64,000 bases of DNA from the NCBI GenBank assembly GCA_026018925.1, contig JAKSZU010000016.1, forward strand, positions 31,524,877-31,588,876, read 5' to 3'. Below, piece after piece: positions 43,713 to 55,337 of the stretch. Made by a program: the position numbers and the translations under genes. Source of the stretch: Tupaia tana (Eukaryota; Chordata; Mammalia; Scandentia; Tupaiidae). Under the pieces are notes generated by a model. That model worked only from the letters and a program-made list of their open reading frames with translations. It ran no database searches and was not told the origin of the DNA. How positions within the stretch are numbered: position 1 is the stretch's first letter; each line of letters starts with the position of its first letter.

Positions 43713-43897
43713 GGGGCCAGCAGGTGGCGTGGTGGTTAGGGGCACTGGACTCCCACATGGTCGACCATGGTTCGAGTCCCGGACCTGGTGGCTTGCTTTC
43801 TCACTTTCTCTCTCTCTTGCTCTGTCCTTCGCTGGTCAAAATGAAATAAATAAATGAGTAAATAAATAAAGTTAAATAAAAATAATTTTTAAAAAGA
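43713..43897 (+). mobile_element. F2 SINE, first of a tandem pair
   Basis: The best-preserved F2 copy: GGGGCCAGCAGGTGGCGTGG, GGTTCGAGTCCCGGACC, GGTGGCTTGCTTTCTCACTT, CGCTGGTCAAAATG and AAATAAATAAA tail. Flanked by AACTTACCCTT (43702-43712) and ATCTTACCCTT (43898-43908). Confidence 0.95.
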
Positions 43898-43908
43898 ATC
43901 TTACCCTT

Positions 43909-44072
43909 AGGAGCCAGTAGATGGTATGATGAAGGGCAGGGTGCTGAACTCCCACATGACCAAACACAGTTCGAGTCCTGGACTAGTGGCTTACTCTCTC
44001 TCTCTCTCTCTCTCTCTCTCCCCTGATCAAATTAAAAATAAATAAATAAATAAATAAAATAATTCTTTAAGG
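43909..44072 (+). mobile_element. F2 SINE, second of a tandem pair
   Basis: Starts AGGAGCCAGTAGATGGTATG, with GACTAGTGGCTTAC joined to a (TC)n tract and a long AAATAAATAAATAAA tail. It is followed by a third target copy, AAAAACTTACCTTTAG, at 44074-44087. Confidence 0.93.
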
Positions 44073-44088
44073 AAAAACTTACCTTTAG

Positions 44089-44694
44089 ATACTTTAGTAA
44101 CTTTTCTCTCTCTGTTTCCTATCATTTTTTGTGTCAAAGAATTCTCTAGACTTTTCTGAAATTACTCATTTTATGATTAAAATACAATTCTGAAGACCTC
44201 CAACTACCACAGGTTTTAGTTTATGATAAAGCCTCCCCCACCCCAAACATCAGTGATAAATCAATTAGACCAGAAGAACTGTAGCTCTTTCTCTCTGAAA
44301 TTATATAGATTTCCAGTTCTTTTGTTGTTGTTTCCATAATTGGAGCAGAAATAAAAGTTAGACAGCGATATAGGCAAAATTAGCTTTAAGGTGGTCCTGC
44401 ATCTTGAATGGAAGTGGGACAGCAAAGACAAAAAGTGGAAAACAGGATTCTTATGACTAATAAATCTTTCCCAAAATTTCATCAAAAGGGATCTTGGCAA
44501 AAAAAAATTTAGCAATGAATAGTGCCCGATTACATGAGTATGAATGTATCACTAATGTTCTTTAAAGTGCCAGAAGAAATGCAACGAAAGTATTTTTCTC
44601 CAGTGAAGGTGGTCGCAGTCAGCATCCAATTTTGTGCCCATGTAGGGGTTGATATTTGAGGTGTGCAATCTAAGATACTTTGAGAAATCCGTTG
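44089..44694. other. unique DNA
   Basis: No feature recognised. Confidence 0.45.
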
Positions 44695-44712
44695 AAGGCA
44701 CTATTCTATCTT

Positions 44713-44982
44713 TTTTTTTTTTTTTTTTTTTTGGAGAGATTTTTGCTATAGGGCGCGTGCGCTTGCCAAGCAGAGAGAGAGACATAGAGACAGAAAGTGA
44801 GAAATCGCCCCCTGGGGGGATGGTCACGCCGCAATCCCTTCTCCTCCATTCTCCTCTCGGGATCTTGGGCACGCACGCTCACGTGCCTGGCGAGAGTTTT
44901 AAGCCACTGGGTCCGGGACGCGAACCGCAGTCAACTACGTGGGAGTTCAGCGACATAGCCATTACGCTAACGGCTGGTTCCC
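44713..44982 (-). mobile_element. F1 SINE, antisense, perfect 18-bp TSD
   Basis: T-run of about 20, GGGCGCGTGCGCTTGCC, palindrome CCCCCTGGGGGG and head CTAACGGCTGGTTCC. The exact duplication AAGGCACTATTCTATCTT is at 44695-44712 and 44983-45000. CpG-rich, probably among the youngest insertions here. Confidence 0.97.
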
Positions 44983-45000
44983 AAGGCACTATTCTATCTT

Positions 45001-45231
45001 GACATAGTTCTGACTATAGATCAGTACTTTGACACCTAAAAGAACACTAGGTTAGCCTGTCATGGTGGTGGTGCACGTCATGAAGCTTAGACTATATCAA
45101 TCTCAACAATCATATCATTCTTTCGTTCCTGGCAGGACAGTAGACACAACCTTGCAGGTCACATTTGGGGTGGATTGAATAAAACAGTAGCCTCCTAAAT
45201 GATATCAATGTCCTTCCAAACAACCACAGAC
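45001..45231. other. unique DNA
   Basis: CCTGTCATGGTGGTGGTGCA at 45056 is faintly Alu-like but not supported further. Confidence 0.35.
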
Positions 45232-45415
45232 TATAAAATTTATTAAGAACTTAATACATAGTAGGTGATATGCTAAGAACTCTACATATTTTTTTCATTT
45301 AATCCTTATTATGATCGTGAGCTACAGATGCAAAAACTAACAAATCACATGCACAAAGTGCATAGACCATTAAGTAGTAGAGCCATAGTGAAGGACTCAA
45401 AAATCTGTACTATTG
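45232..45415 (+). mobile_element. MIR relic
   Basis: ATATGCTAAGAACTCTACAT, CATTTAATCCTTATTATGAT, AAGTAGTAGAGCCATAGTGA in MIR order. Confidence 0.75.
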
Positions 45416-45456
45416 GGAGCCAGCAGTTAGTTTAATGGCTATGTCGCTGGACTCCT
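45416..45456 (+). mobile_element. F1 SINE head only, 3'-truncated
   Basis: GGGAGCCAGCAGTTAGTTTA then ATGGCTATGTCGCTGGACTC is a near-perfect F1 start that stops after 40 bases with no body or tail. Confidence 0.85.
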
Positions 45457-45699
45457 TCTGTATGTCCATTTTTCCACAAACATCATGCAGTGCCCTCACA
45501 CACAATGCATGCCCTTCTGTTTAATAAAAAGCTTCAATAAGAATAAAGTACCCTTTCCATGGCTACTTATGGAAAACATAGTTCCCCATTGGGAGCCTTA
45601 TAAATTCATTAACTTTGACCCTGTAATTCTATTTTTAGGAATATTTCCCAAGGAAATAGAAAAGACTTAAAACAATATGAATTCATTCAAAATGTTTTT

Positions 45700-45892
45700 A
45701 AAGTCTATTTTTTCATTTATTTCATGAGAGAGAAGGAGACAGGGGGGAAAGCCCTCAACAGAACCTTACACCACAATCCCTGTCAACCTTATCACCCACT
45801 CAGGATCATGTGCACATGATGCTGAATGTGTACAGGCCAACCTGGGAACAGAATCCTGCTCAGTGTTAATGCTGTGTCATCATGACTTGGCC
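45700..45892 (-). mobile_element. F3-like old SINE, antisense
   Basis: T-rich start, GAGAGAGAAGGAGACAG tract complement, CCACTCAGGATCATGTGCAC and a decayed head CATCATGACTTGGCC. Confidence 0.7.
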
Positions 45893-46160
45893 ATTGAGCA
45901 CTAACCGTGTGCTGGTTTCTGTGCTAAATCCTATGCCACAACAGAGAGCAAGACCAAGAAGTCCTTTATGGACTTTCCAAGAATGTTTCTCACCATAATG
46001 AAAAATCAGTGTCAAACAAAATATCCAAAAGTAGGGGATGCTTAGTTAAATGATTAGATAAACTGCACTGTGTCCATAGGCTCTAGTCATCCATAAAACA
46101 TTGTGTTTTCAAGTGTATTTAAGAGCCCTGGAAGATATCCACAACAAAATGATAATTTTA

Positions 46161-46417
46161 GGGACTAGCAGTTGGTGTAATGGCTCTGTCACTGGACTCC
46201 CATGTAGTCGACAGCAGTTCAAGTCCTGGATCTGGTGGCTTAAACTCACACCGGGAGTGTGTGTGTGCGTGCCCAAGATCCCAAGAGGAGAATGGAGGAG
46301 AAGGGATTGTGGCGTGGCCATCCCCCCTGGGGGGTGATTTCTCGCTTTCTGTCTCTCTGTCTCTCTCTGTCTTTCTGGTGAGTGCATGCTTCCTATAGCA
46401 AAAACCTCTAAAAAACA
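46161..46417 (+). mobile_element. F1 SINE inside old L1
   Basis: Head GGGACTAGCAGTTGGTGTAA, palindrome CCCCCCTGGGGGG, end TCCTATAGCAAAAACCTCT. Flanks AAAATGATAATTTTA and CAATAATAATTTTTA suggest a diverged duplication. Confidence 0.93.
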
Positions 46418-46765
46418 ACAATAATAATTTTTAAAAATGCTTTGCATTTGGCACTGTGTGACTTTCCAAGTCAAATTTTAAACTTCTCGAATTGTAATGG
46501 ATATAAAAATCTGAAAGGGAAGCAGGCAGAGTAAGCTTTTTAATTGGACCTGCTTACATTATAATTTCAATTTTACAAATATATATGATAGTACTCTAAT
46601 TTTAAAATGTATATTCATACCTCTACTTAAATGAATGTCATTACTGTCTAATGGCAGCATTATGTTCTGTTTTTATTTTCTTTGTTAAATGTCTTTATGT
46701 TTTCTGAAATGAGCATGTTTTACTTTTACAATCAGAAAAAAAATTTTTGAAATAAAAGAATAACT

Positions 46766-48909
46766 ATTAAAGCAATCTCATTCACGTATTTTGCTGTCAT
46801 TTTTGTCAAGTTGAATTGAGCATCAACATCAGGAAAAAATAATGGTAATACTTCCTGACATTGGTGAGCTCTTCCAAGAGTCTTACGATTTTTAGTTCTT
46901 GTTTGTGAAATTAAGGCTCATACTATAAAAATAAAGCAGGACTATTTTAATGTAAAGTTCAGTTAATTTCATTTCTCATTCAGTTGGTCTCATATCCAGG
47001 AACTGGAAGCACAGGTTCCATCTCTACGATAACCCACAATGAATCAGACCGTCCAGCTTTTATGGGTCCATGTCCATCATGTCTGGGCAGTTCCAGCTGA
47101 GAAACAAACAGCTCTTCAGCAAATTTACAAGGTCGATTGCAAGAACTTTGCAAAGTTTGGATAACCGCAAGTTACATAAGACACAGGGCTGAGAAAGTAG
47201 TGTAGGCTTTCTAAACCCTCCTCTTAAAACAAAATGATTAAATAGCTAAGATATTTCTACAAATGAGCTCAACAGCATAGTAGGCATTTAATTGTTCTCT
47301 ATTCCTTATTTATTTAATCATATCTTAAAACAGCATGTATCTATTAGCTTTTACAGCTGAGTCCAATTGTGAGGAAAGCAAAAGGAATGCTTGCATTGTC
47401 ACTGTGATAATACACATTGCTAAGGAAAGTTTAGATCATGAAAAATTATTTATGGTTTTCTTTTGTTTTCCCTTTTGAAGGACCTAATAGTCAGTGCACT
47501 AAAAATATATTGCATGAGACAACATGAATGGAGATAAAAAAATGATAAAAGTTGCTATTTATTTTTGGCCAGCGGATTTTTTTTTCCAATTAAAATAAAA
47601 ATTTGGTGCATGAGTGCAACAAAAAAGCATAATGTAAATAATCAGATTACTTTCTTAAAATTAAGATTAAAAGTCTGGCTTGAAAGGAATTTCCTGCTGC
47701 CTTGTTCTCCTTTTCATATTCAAATACTGGAGCCAGAATTGAAATCCTGAATATTTCAGGTGTCTGCATTTTAAAAGATTTTGTTTATGTTAAGGCTTAG
47801 GTCACTTTAACAGGTATGTTTTAAGAAAAACATTACCTTTGTGTGACCTTTGAGATTTGAAGGTGAAAATTCAGTCACTGGAAAAAAAGAAGAAAAAAAA
47901 AAAAAAAACATCCTAGTTGTCCTGGCTGAAATCTCTAACTTTGAAGACAATTGTGTCTCATCTTGAGAATAGCTCCCTACAGCAATAAAAAAGAGTTGAA
48001 CCGCAGCTGGGGCAAAGAGGATCTGATTGATCATGAGTCCTAACTAGCAAAACATAGTCTGGTCAAAAACAAACATGTTAAAAGAAAATAAATAAACCAG
48101 TGGGATTTTAAAAAAGAAGCAAAACATCTTCAGTGATCCTTAAGGAAGCAGGCTCCAAACCCACCTACCCCACCCCTCCCAATTCTTAAATTGTTATTAT
48201 AAGCTAAGCACTTTACCTCCAGAGGGAAGAATAAAATTGTGCTGGTTATCATATATCAGAATTAAGCAGGACATCATCTGTTAATGATCATTTATTCCTC
48301 GCTACTTGAAGAATAATACCCAGTAATTATAGCAAATGTAAGTCAAATAGTAATAGCATACTTTACATAGTATAGTAATTATAAGTTATGTCCATGCATC
48401 TGGGACAAGAGTCTTTTATGCTTGGTATTAAATCTGTTCTGCAATTTATTCGTAATACCATCGCTGGGATTGAAGAAAGGAAGCTTGCCTGTAGAAAGGA
48501 AACTCATCGTCCTTTCACATTTCCAATAAGTCATTTGAAGAAAACTGCTCTTTGCATGCCTTGCTAAACCCAATTACCACCAAGACATCGTAAACAAATA
48601 TTCATTGCATTTACAGCTGGTTCTTCATTGCACAATGCAAAATGTATTGTTAAATTTAAACCATTTAAAAGGAGTAAGTGCTCAGATTTCTGCATTCATT
48701 TAAAATTTAATTGAAAAAAAAATCAAGCATGTGTTGCAATATTTTCTTATTTAGAGACTGCTACTAAATGAGCACTCATATAACACTCTCAAGTCTAGGA
48801 AAAGCCAGATAAAAATTGGGGTATCTCTGGTTTGATATTTGGTAACATTGGAATCTACCAGTTAGCTTAGTGGAAAGAGTCTAAAGAAAGGATTCAGGTC
48901 TAGACAAAG
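46766..48909. other. unique DNA with conserved-looking patches
   Basis: No repeat recognised over about 2.1 kb. Bases about 46985-47200, 47320-47560 and 48250-48700 are complex and ORF-poor, candidates for conserved noncoding elements. A CCTT-purine A-rich patch lies at about 47881-47909. Confidence 0.4.
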
Positions 48910-49080
48910 GGATACCTGCTGGTAGATGCTACTATTGCTCTGCAGGCTGAGGCCACATGGGAAGCCCAGGTTTGATTCCTGGCCTAAACTGAAGGCCAAG
49001 TGAGGCACATTTACCTGCAGTCCCAGAAAGACTGAAGTAAAAGGTTTGTGAAGACCTTGTCTTAAGGAAAAAAAAAAATT
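48910..49080 (+). mobile_element. F5-like tRNA + 7SL SINE, diverged
   Basis: GGGAAGCCCAGGTTTGATTC (B-box-like) corresponds to the F5 copy at 12425. The second part CAAGTGAGGCACATTTACCT, GCAGTCCCAGAAAGACTGAA and AAGACCTTGTCTT follows a 7SL monomer at lower identity. Ends in an A-run. Confidence 0.7.
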
Positions 49081-49439
49081 ATAAAATTTTAGAATGAAAT
49101 GGAACCACTAAAAATAACTTAAAGAATCCCACTCAGCACAGTTAGTACATGTAGGTCTTCTGAGGGCTCAGAATATGTACGAGTATTCATGCCACAAATG
49201 ATATCCTAACTCTCTGAAGCTAATAGATTAATTATTCATGTGCATAATTCTACTCTTTAGGGGAAAAACCCAAATTAATAACCCAATGGGAAAAAATTCT
49301 CATTAAAACAAAGAAAAGATTCTTCAAAGTCCTTTGAATTTGGCCTCTGTCAATTTCCAGACCTTTTAACCAACAGGGAGTCTCTAGCCATTCTGAAAAA
49401 AATATCCCTCTAGAGTTCGGGTCTTGCAGTAAAGTCTCT
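49081..49439. other. unique DNA
   Basis: No feature recognised. Confidence 0.4.
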
Positions 49440-49760
49440 CTTTTGTAACAGACACTTCTCCTCTATTTCTTTACCTGGTAAATAGCAGTCTTTCACTCAA
49501 ATTTTAACTTAAATCTCTCTTCCTCCAAGAGGACTTCCATGTCTGCCTTTGCCCCCCAAACTTGCCTTACTCTTCACTGATAAGCTCTTTTAATATTTTT
49601 TCTTTGCTGTGATTGTGATCTGTATCATATTCCACTGGAACTACTTGTTTACTTATTGTTTTTTAACTAATCTCTTCTCCTTGAAGGTAGGCAGGATCCA
49701 TTTTTCCAGCTCAACATCAAATTTCTGGTAGATATTTGTCTTATTAATAAATGACTCTAA
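49440..49760 (+). mobile_element. L2 LINE 3' region relic
   Basis: CAAATTTTAACTTAAATCTC, CCAAGAGGACTTCCATGTCT and CTACTTGTTTACTTATTG, then TTCTCCTTGAAGGTAGGCAG, follow L2 order at high divergence. Confidence 0.7.
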
Positions 49761-49994
49761 GTCATAATGCCATTCAAAGAAAAAAATTAGGAATTGGGTG
49801 AGGAGGATGAGTTTGCAGACACAGTGAAAGATTACCAAGGTATGCTGGGAAAACGTCTACCTTGATACAATTAAGTTTGTTCATTTAATCCTTAAACAAA
49901 ATTTTTCATCCACCTTCTCTCCTTTCCCTAGCCTTTATTTGCCTAATTTTATAAATTATAACTTCTCTAAACCTTTAATGTATATTAATGTTTA
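49761..49994. other. unique DNA
   Basis: No feature recognised. Confidence 0.4.
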
Positions 49995-50270
49995 CTATTT
50001 TAAGAAGGGCATTTTCATTTATTTAATTGATAAATAATACTCATGTATTTATGGGATGCAATATGATGTTTTGATATATGTTTACAATGTACAAAGATTA
50101 AATCAGACTAGTTAACAAATCCATCACCTTAAATACTTATTCTTTTGTGATGAAAGCATTTAAATATATTCTTTAAACAATTTTTGAAATATATAGTACA
50201 TTACTTTTTATTAAATTATAGTCACCATACTGTGCAATAGATCATGAAAGCTTATGCCTCCTGTCTAAGT
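49995..50270 (-). mobile_element. L1MA/PB-like 3' UTR, antisense
   Basis: TTTATGGGATGCAATATGAT, GTTTTGATATATGTTTACAA, CCATCACCTTAAATACTTAT and TTATAGTCACCATACTGTGC are the complement of older L1 3' UTRs. It ends at a T-rich stretch. Confidence 0.8.
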
Positions 50271-51582
50271 AGATAAAGAATATTTTCAAGTTTATTTGGT
50301 CATGGAAGATTTTCTTCTGAAAACACCCACTGATCTATCACATGAATGGTGTTCTGGGAATATAATCGGGGAAGCTCTATCCTGGGTAAACCTTCTCGTG
50401 TTATACTTTTCATCTCTATATCTACAAAATGGGGCTAAAAAATAGTCTGCAATGATCCAATGGGGACAATAGTTACAATATGTATCAAAGCAGACGTTCA
50501 TCTCATTGCTCTATTGCATAATAAGGATTTACCTGACACTACATGGGAAAGAGGCATTTCTTTAATAAGAAAGAAAAGGGATCTGTACAGTAACATTCAT
50601 GTATATTTATGATCTTCAATTCTCTACACATTATCAGACTCATTTTTTATCATCAAAAAGTATTTATAATCATATGGTTCATATTTAATATCACTATGTT
50701 TAATATCCAAGCAATCTTTGAGTGAATAGACACGTAATGATAATAGTCCAACGATTATGTCTTTTTTTGTTGCCTTTAAAAAGAAATTTCACCAAGAAAG
50801 TATAACCAAGAAGAGAATATAGTTGAGAAGACTTCCATGTTTCCCCTTTCCAGTCTTGTATACACATCACTCATGTTCTCTATGCAATAAAATTGAGGAA
50901 TTTTTTTTCTTTTCTACCCAGATTTGCCTGATAAACCAATATCATTATGAATGGACAACTTCTAGAATTCTGCCATTTGAAGAGCAGAAAAGAAGGAAGA
51001 AAGGGTCAGAAATAAAAAGAATAACAAGCATAAAATTGCAAGCCTATAACATTATTAAGTAGTTTTGGAATATTCTTCTAAATTCACATGGCTGATGTTG
51101 ATATTATGGCTTTGGGTTTCACAATATTTCTATAATTCACTGTATATGAGAGACTGGGAAAGTCATTTAGCAAGTTTTTTCAACACAAAAGATTATTAGT
51201 ATTTACTTATTGGAGAAGATGAAATAATTTTGATGACTAAGGTGAATAATACAAAGTTTTAGAAAACAGGAAAGGTCTGGGAAAAAGAATAAAAAGAGCC
51301 ACAAGGCTTTCCATAGTCTTATACTTGGCAATTTCCAAAATTAATGGTATTAAATCAAAAAAGTACAGTCTATCCTTCAAATATGGTTACTTTTAAATTT
51401 AACATATACCCAACATCAAAACATCTTTTAAATGATAAACATAAAGATAGACTTCTAAACATTGTGAAGGTGTGATCAGATGCTAGGAAATGGCTAGCAG
51501 TTTGGCTATATGACTTCATGTTTAGGCTTTTCAGAAATAAGAAGGAACGAAACAAATTCAGACCCTAAACATTCAGATGATC
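50271..51582. other. unique AT-rich DNA
   Basis: No repeat or gene recognised. Confidence 0.45.
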
Positions 51583-51600
51583 ATTAAAAACCTCTCATTT

Positions 51601-51854
51601 GGGACCAGCAGCTAGTGTAATGGCTATGTCACTGGACTCCCACGTAGTCGACCGCAGTTCGCATCCCGGACCCAGTGGCTTAAAATTCACGCCGGGCGCT
51701 TGTGCGTGCGTGCCCAAGATCCCGAGAGGAAAATGGAGGAGAAGGGATTGTGGCGTGGTCATCCCCCATGGGGGGTGATTTCTCGCTTTCTGTCTCTCTG
51801 TCTCTCTCTGTCTGTCTGGCGAGCGCACGTGCCTTATAGCAAAAAATCCTCTCC

Positions 51855-51886
<32 letters not shown>

Positions 51887-51914
51887 CAAAACAAAAAAAA
51901 ATAAACAAACAATA
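51601..51914 (+). mobile_element. F1 SINE with perfect TSD
   Basis: Complete and CpG-rich, with a long tail of AAAAC and AAAC units. The exact 15-bp duplication AAAAACCTCTCATTT is at 51586-51600 and 51915-51929. Confidence 0.96.
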
Positions 51915-51929
51915 AAAAACCTCTCATTT

Positions 51930-52316
51930 ATTCTGGATATTTTTGTACATCATCGATTCAGCATTCCACTAGAAACTCAAGCAAAAGTTGCATAGGATTT
52001 GATTCTTTGTGACTATTTCGCCCAGCTCTGTGAGTAGAATACAATAGATGCCATTTCATTAAAAGATTTGGGAAAAAAAAAAAAAAAAAAAAAAAAAACT
52101 GACTTCAGTAAAAAGGGAGCCTTATTTTCTCACAGAATGCATAGAAGAGTCAGAAAGTTAAACTTTGGAAAGAGCAAAGATACATCTAGACTTCAAGAGT
52201 AACTGGAACAGGAAACTTGGAAGGCCTTCTGTGTTCACCTTCGTTTTGGTTCTTTTCAGACATCAGCTTCTTTCTAAATGGTAAACTAGCTTTCCCACAT
52301 GGTAGGAAACATGGGC
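51930..52316. other. unique DNA with A-run
   Basis: An A27 run lies at about 52073-52099. No other feature. Confidence 0.45.
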
Positions 52317-52745
52317 TGTCTTAGTGTCTTATTGTCTTGGAGCTATTCTACCGCCGTGTGACAAATTTTCATGAACTTAGTAGTGAAAACAACATACAAT
52401 TTATTATTTCACAGTTTCTGTGAGTTTTAAGTCCTGGCATAGTTTATCTGGGTCCTCTGCTTAGGACTTTGTAAGACTTCTATGAAAGTGTTGGCTAGGG
52501 CTTTATTCTCATCAGGGGCTCAATAAGGAAGGTTCTGTATCCAAGTTCCTTCCAGTAGTTGACAGAATCCACTTCCTTATAGATTCAGGATTCACAGAAA
52601 CTTGTTTTTCAGTAGCCCAAGATGGAGTCTGATGTTACTAAGGAAATCACAAGAGTGATATCCATCACCTTAGAAGGGGTTAGAAGCAAGCTACAAGTTC
52701 TGTCCACACTCAAAGTAAGAGGGTTATAAAAACAAACTCCCAAAA
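52317..52745 (-). mobile_element. MLT1-like MaLR LTR relic
   Basis: CTGTCTTAGTGTCTTATTGT at the edge, CAACATACAATTTATTATTT, CACAGTTTCTGTGAGTTTTA and later GGTTAGAAGCAAGCTACAAG and TCCACACTCAAAGTAAGAGG match the antisense order of MaLR LTRs. Solo and non-coding. Subfamily not assigned. Confidence 0.65.
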
Positions 52746-52778
52746 CAGGAATGTGGGGGCCACGTAAACTCTATCCAC

Positions 52779-52992
52779 TGGAACCAGGCTGTGGAGCAGT
52801 ACTAATACAACTGAACCCACATAGGAAAGGTCCTGGGTTCATATCCCCAGGGCCTGTCTGAACATACTGGGCACACACATGTGCCTATTATCCAACCTGA
52901 CTGAGACTAGAGATGTGTTGTGGCATGAGGATCCTGTAGGGAAGACTTCTTTTTCTTTCTGTCTCTCTCTCCCCTTCTTTCTCTCTTTTATG
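52779..52992 (+). mobile_element. F3-type SINE
   Basis: CTGGAACCAGGCTGTGGAGC head with the B-box-like CCTGGGTTCATATCC, TGTCTGAACATACTGGGCAC body and a CTCTCTCTCCCC tract. Same group as 25896 and 59925. Confidence 0.75.
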
Positions 52993-55337
52993 AAGAAATA
53001 TATGAGTAAACTTTTAGCAAAGAAGTCTATTCATCATAGCCATTGCCAAACTATGAATTACACTTATTTTAGCTTTGACTACTGCAAAATAGTTTTATTT
53101 ATGTATTTAGGTTCCAGTTTGAAAAAGCCAATTGACCTACCTAAAGTGTCAGGGGTCCAATCAACTGTGGCCAAGAATATGCAGCTTCCAAATTAATAAG
53201 GAAGATGAGTAGATTCAAAGGGGGAGTCCCGGGAAATGGGGAAGAAAGGTGCAATTTCCCAAGATGTAGATCTCCCAAACCAAGCTTCCATTATTGTAGA
53301 TAACATAATCCATTATATTGCTTTGGATGTCATTTGGCCTTGGAGGTCCAGTTTTCTTCACAATTTTAATCAGACTGAGGGAAGAAATGAAGAAACCTCC
53401 TTTCATCCACAAACAGTGCCAAGCACATCAGTCTTTAGTCTTGTGACATGAAGGTAAATATTTTAAATCTAACAAAGTCTAAAATAATCCTCCCATATCC
53501 AAATAAAAAAAGATACCTTAGAGGTAAACCTCAGGGTATACTTATCCCCATGTTTATAAAACTGTTGATAGAAAAATACCTGTTCACTTTTCTTATTAAT
53601 AACACACAGATATATCTATACTACAATAGGTGATGGTGTGGCCGTAAAAACTGGAGTCACAAAACACTGCCTTACTTTCTCATATTTTTTCACCATGTCA
53701 GATACAAATTATAAAATTAAAATTCAGAATTTTCAAGTTGTATTTTAATCTCCCTAAACTAACTAGGCATATGTGATTAAAATACTACTGTAGAATTAAT
53801 CAACAGAGTTAAGAGAAGATAAACATAAATATAACTAAAATAGAATCCTACTACTTAAGAATCATTCAAGAATTTCTCCATACTTGAAAACAATACCATG
53901 AAAAGCAATACCTTAACCTTGACCTTTTACTGATATTTAGTTAATCCTATTAATTTTTAGAATTCCAAGACTATGAAGACTGTTTTCCTAACTATAATCT
54001 TTTCAGTTTTTATATTTAAGCATAAAAAACACTAAAACTAAATTTCACTTTTAATTTTTCCTAATTAAAAACAGGAACTACTCCCACCATAGCTTGTTCA
54101 AAATTATGATAGTATTTAATCATTTGCTAAAAAGGTTAAAAAAAAAAAAAAAGAAAAAAAATGCAGATCTTTGATGTAAACTTAAAAAAAAAAAAAAAAA
54201 TCTTAAAATTAAGGATGGTGAAGGAGTCCCAGAAGAGCTGATTTTGTTTGTTTGGAATGTTAAACCAGGAAAGTAAATTGCCAAATAAGAACAGAAACAT
54301 AAATTATTTCAAGAGACAGCTAAGACATCTTTATGGAAAGAGAAAATTGATGGATCCAGCCTCAGAGCATGGAGGTGGAGTTAAAGGCCATGAGCTTGTC
54401 TTCTATCAAGCAATCCTTAAAGACAATGAACAGAAATGTCTCTAAAAAATGTCACTTTTCAGGATATCCCTTTTTATATGCATTTGCCAAGCAAGGGTGA
54501 AGTGTGAGGGCAACCTTTTGTTGGAGTGGCCTATCTGTCAGATAAAACCAGACTTCCTGGAACCAGGATCTCAAATATTAGTATGATGGATCCAACCCCC
54601 TAAAGTTTCAAGTTGACACTGTCTTATAGTTGACAGTGTGTTTTTATAATGAGATCTAAAATGTAAATGTTTCGTTTGTATTTTGGGAGGAGGAGATTTT
54701 ATTTCGCTCCACGTATGAAGTTCTGTATACACGCTATTGGGCAATCATCAGTATGGCATATACATTTAATTAAAGTGAATTATAGCCTTTAGCTTTATTT
54801 TGGCTTTGTGCACTTTCCCAATAGACAGTACAATGTGACTAGTTGGAGAAGAATCATACATTAGTCATCATAACAAACTACAAGGTTGTACGTAAGATTT
54901 AGGGCTCCTCACTCTGACTCTCTACTCTAGCTTCTCACATCCCAGCAGCTATAGTTGTCTCAAACTCTGAACTCTGGTTCTTCAGGCCAGAAAGTCTAAG
55001 AAATTTCCATTATGTTCTAATTGTCAATAGCTCCACATGGCATAGATGGAGTCTGCCAGAAGCCTCAAAGTCATAAAATCAAGAAACTTCCACTATGCCA
55101 TCTCTTTCTCCCAGGATCAGCTTGTCCCCTGAATCTGCCTGCTTTGGGTCATTTGGAAAGCTCTCACATAATTTTTGTTTGGTTGGTTATGTTTTTCTTT
55201 AAAATATATAGTTACCTGAGACAGGGTTAATCCTGTTGAAGTTTACTCAGCTATAAATAAAATCAAAACTTCATACTTTAAGGTGATAAAGTAAAACTTG
55301 AACAATTAATGTAATTTTTAAAAAAGAGTTTCTACAC
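52993..55337. other. unique DNA, no feature seen
   Basis: Poly-A runs at about 54138-54161 and 54184-54200. No repeat family or exon could be assigned over about 2.3 kb. Confidence 0.45.

Larger units (their letters stand above)
45540..46765 (+). mobile_element. old L1 3' end
   Basis: CTTTGACCCTGTAATTCTAT and GGAATATTTCCCAAGGAAAT, then CAAAAGTAGGGGATGCTTAG and CCATAAAACATTGTGTTTTC, and finally GAGCATGTTTTACTTTTACA with an A-rich end near 46765. This is the order of L1M-class 3' ends. Broken by SINEs at 45700-45892 and 46161-46417. Confidence 0.75.

Noticed and set aside
45056..45090. Alu-like sequence (GGTGGTGGTGCACGTCATG)
   Set aside because: Too short, and the continuation does not follow a 7SL monomer.
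46109..46474. 121-codon antisense open frame
   Set aside because: SINE antisense with L1 flanks.
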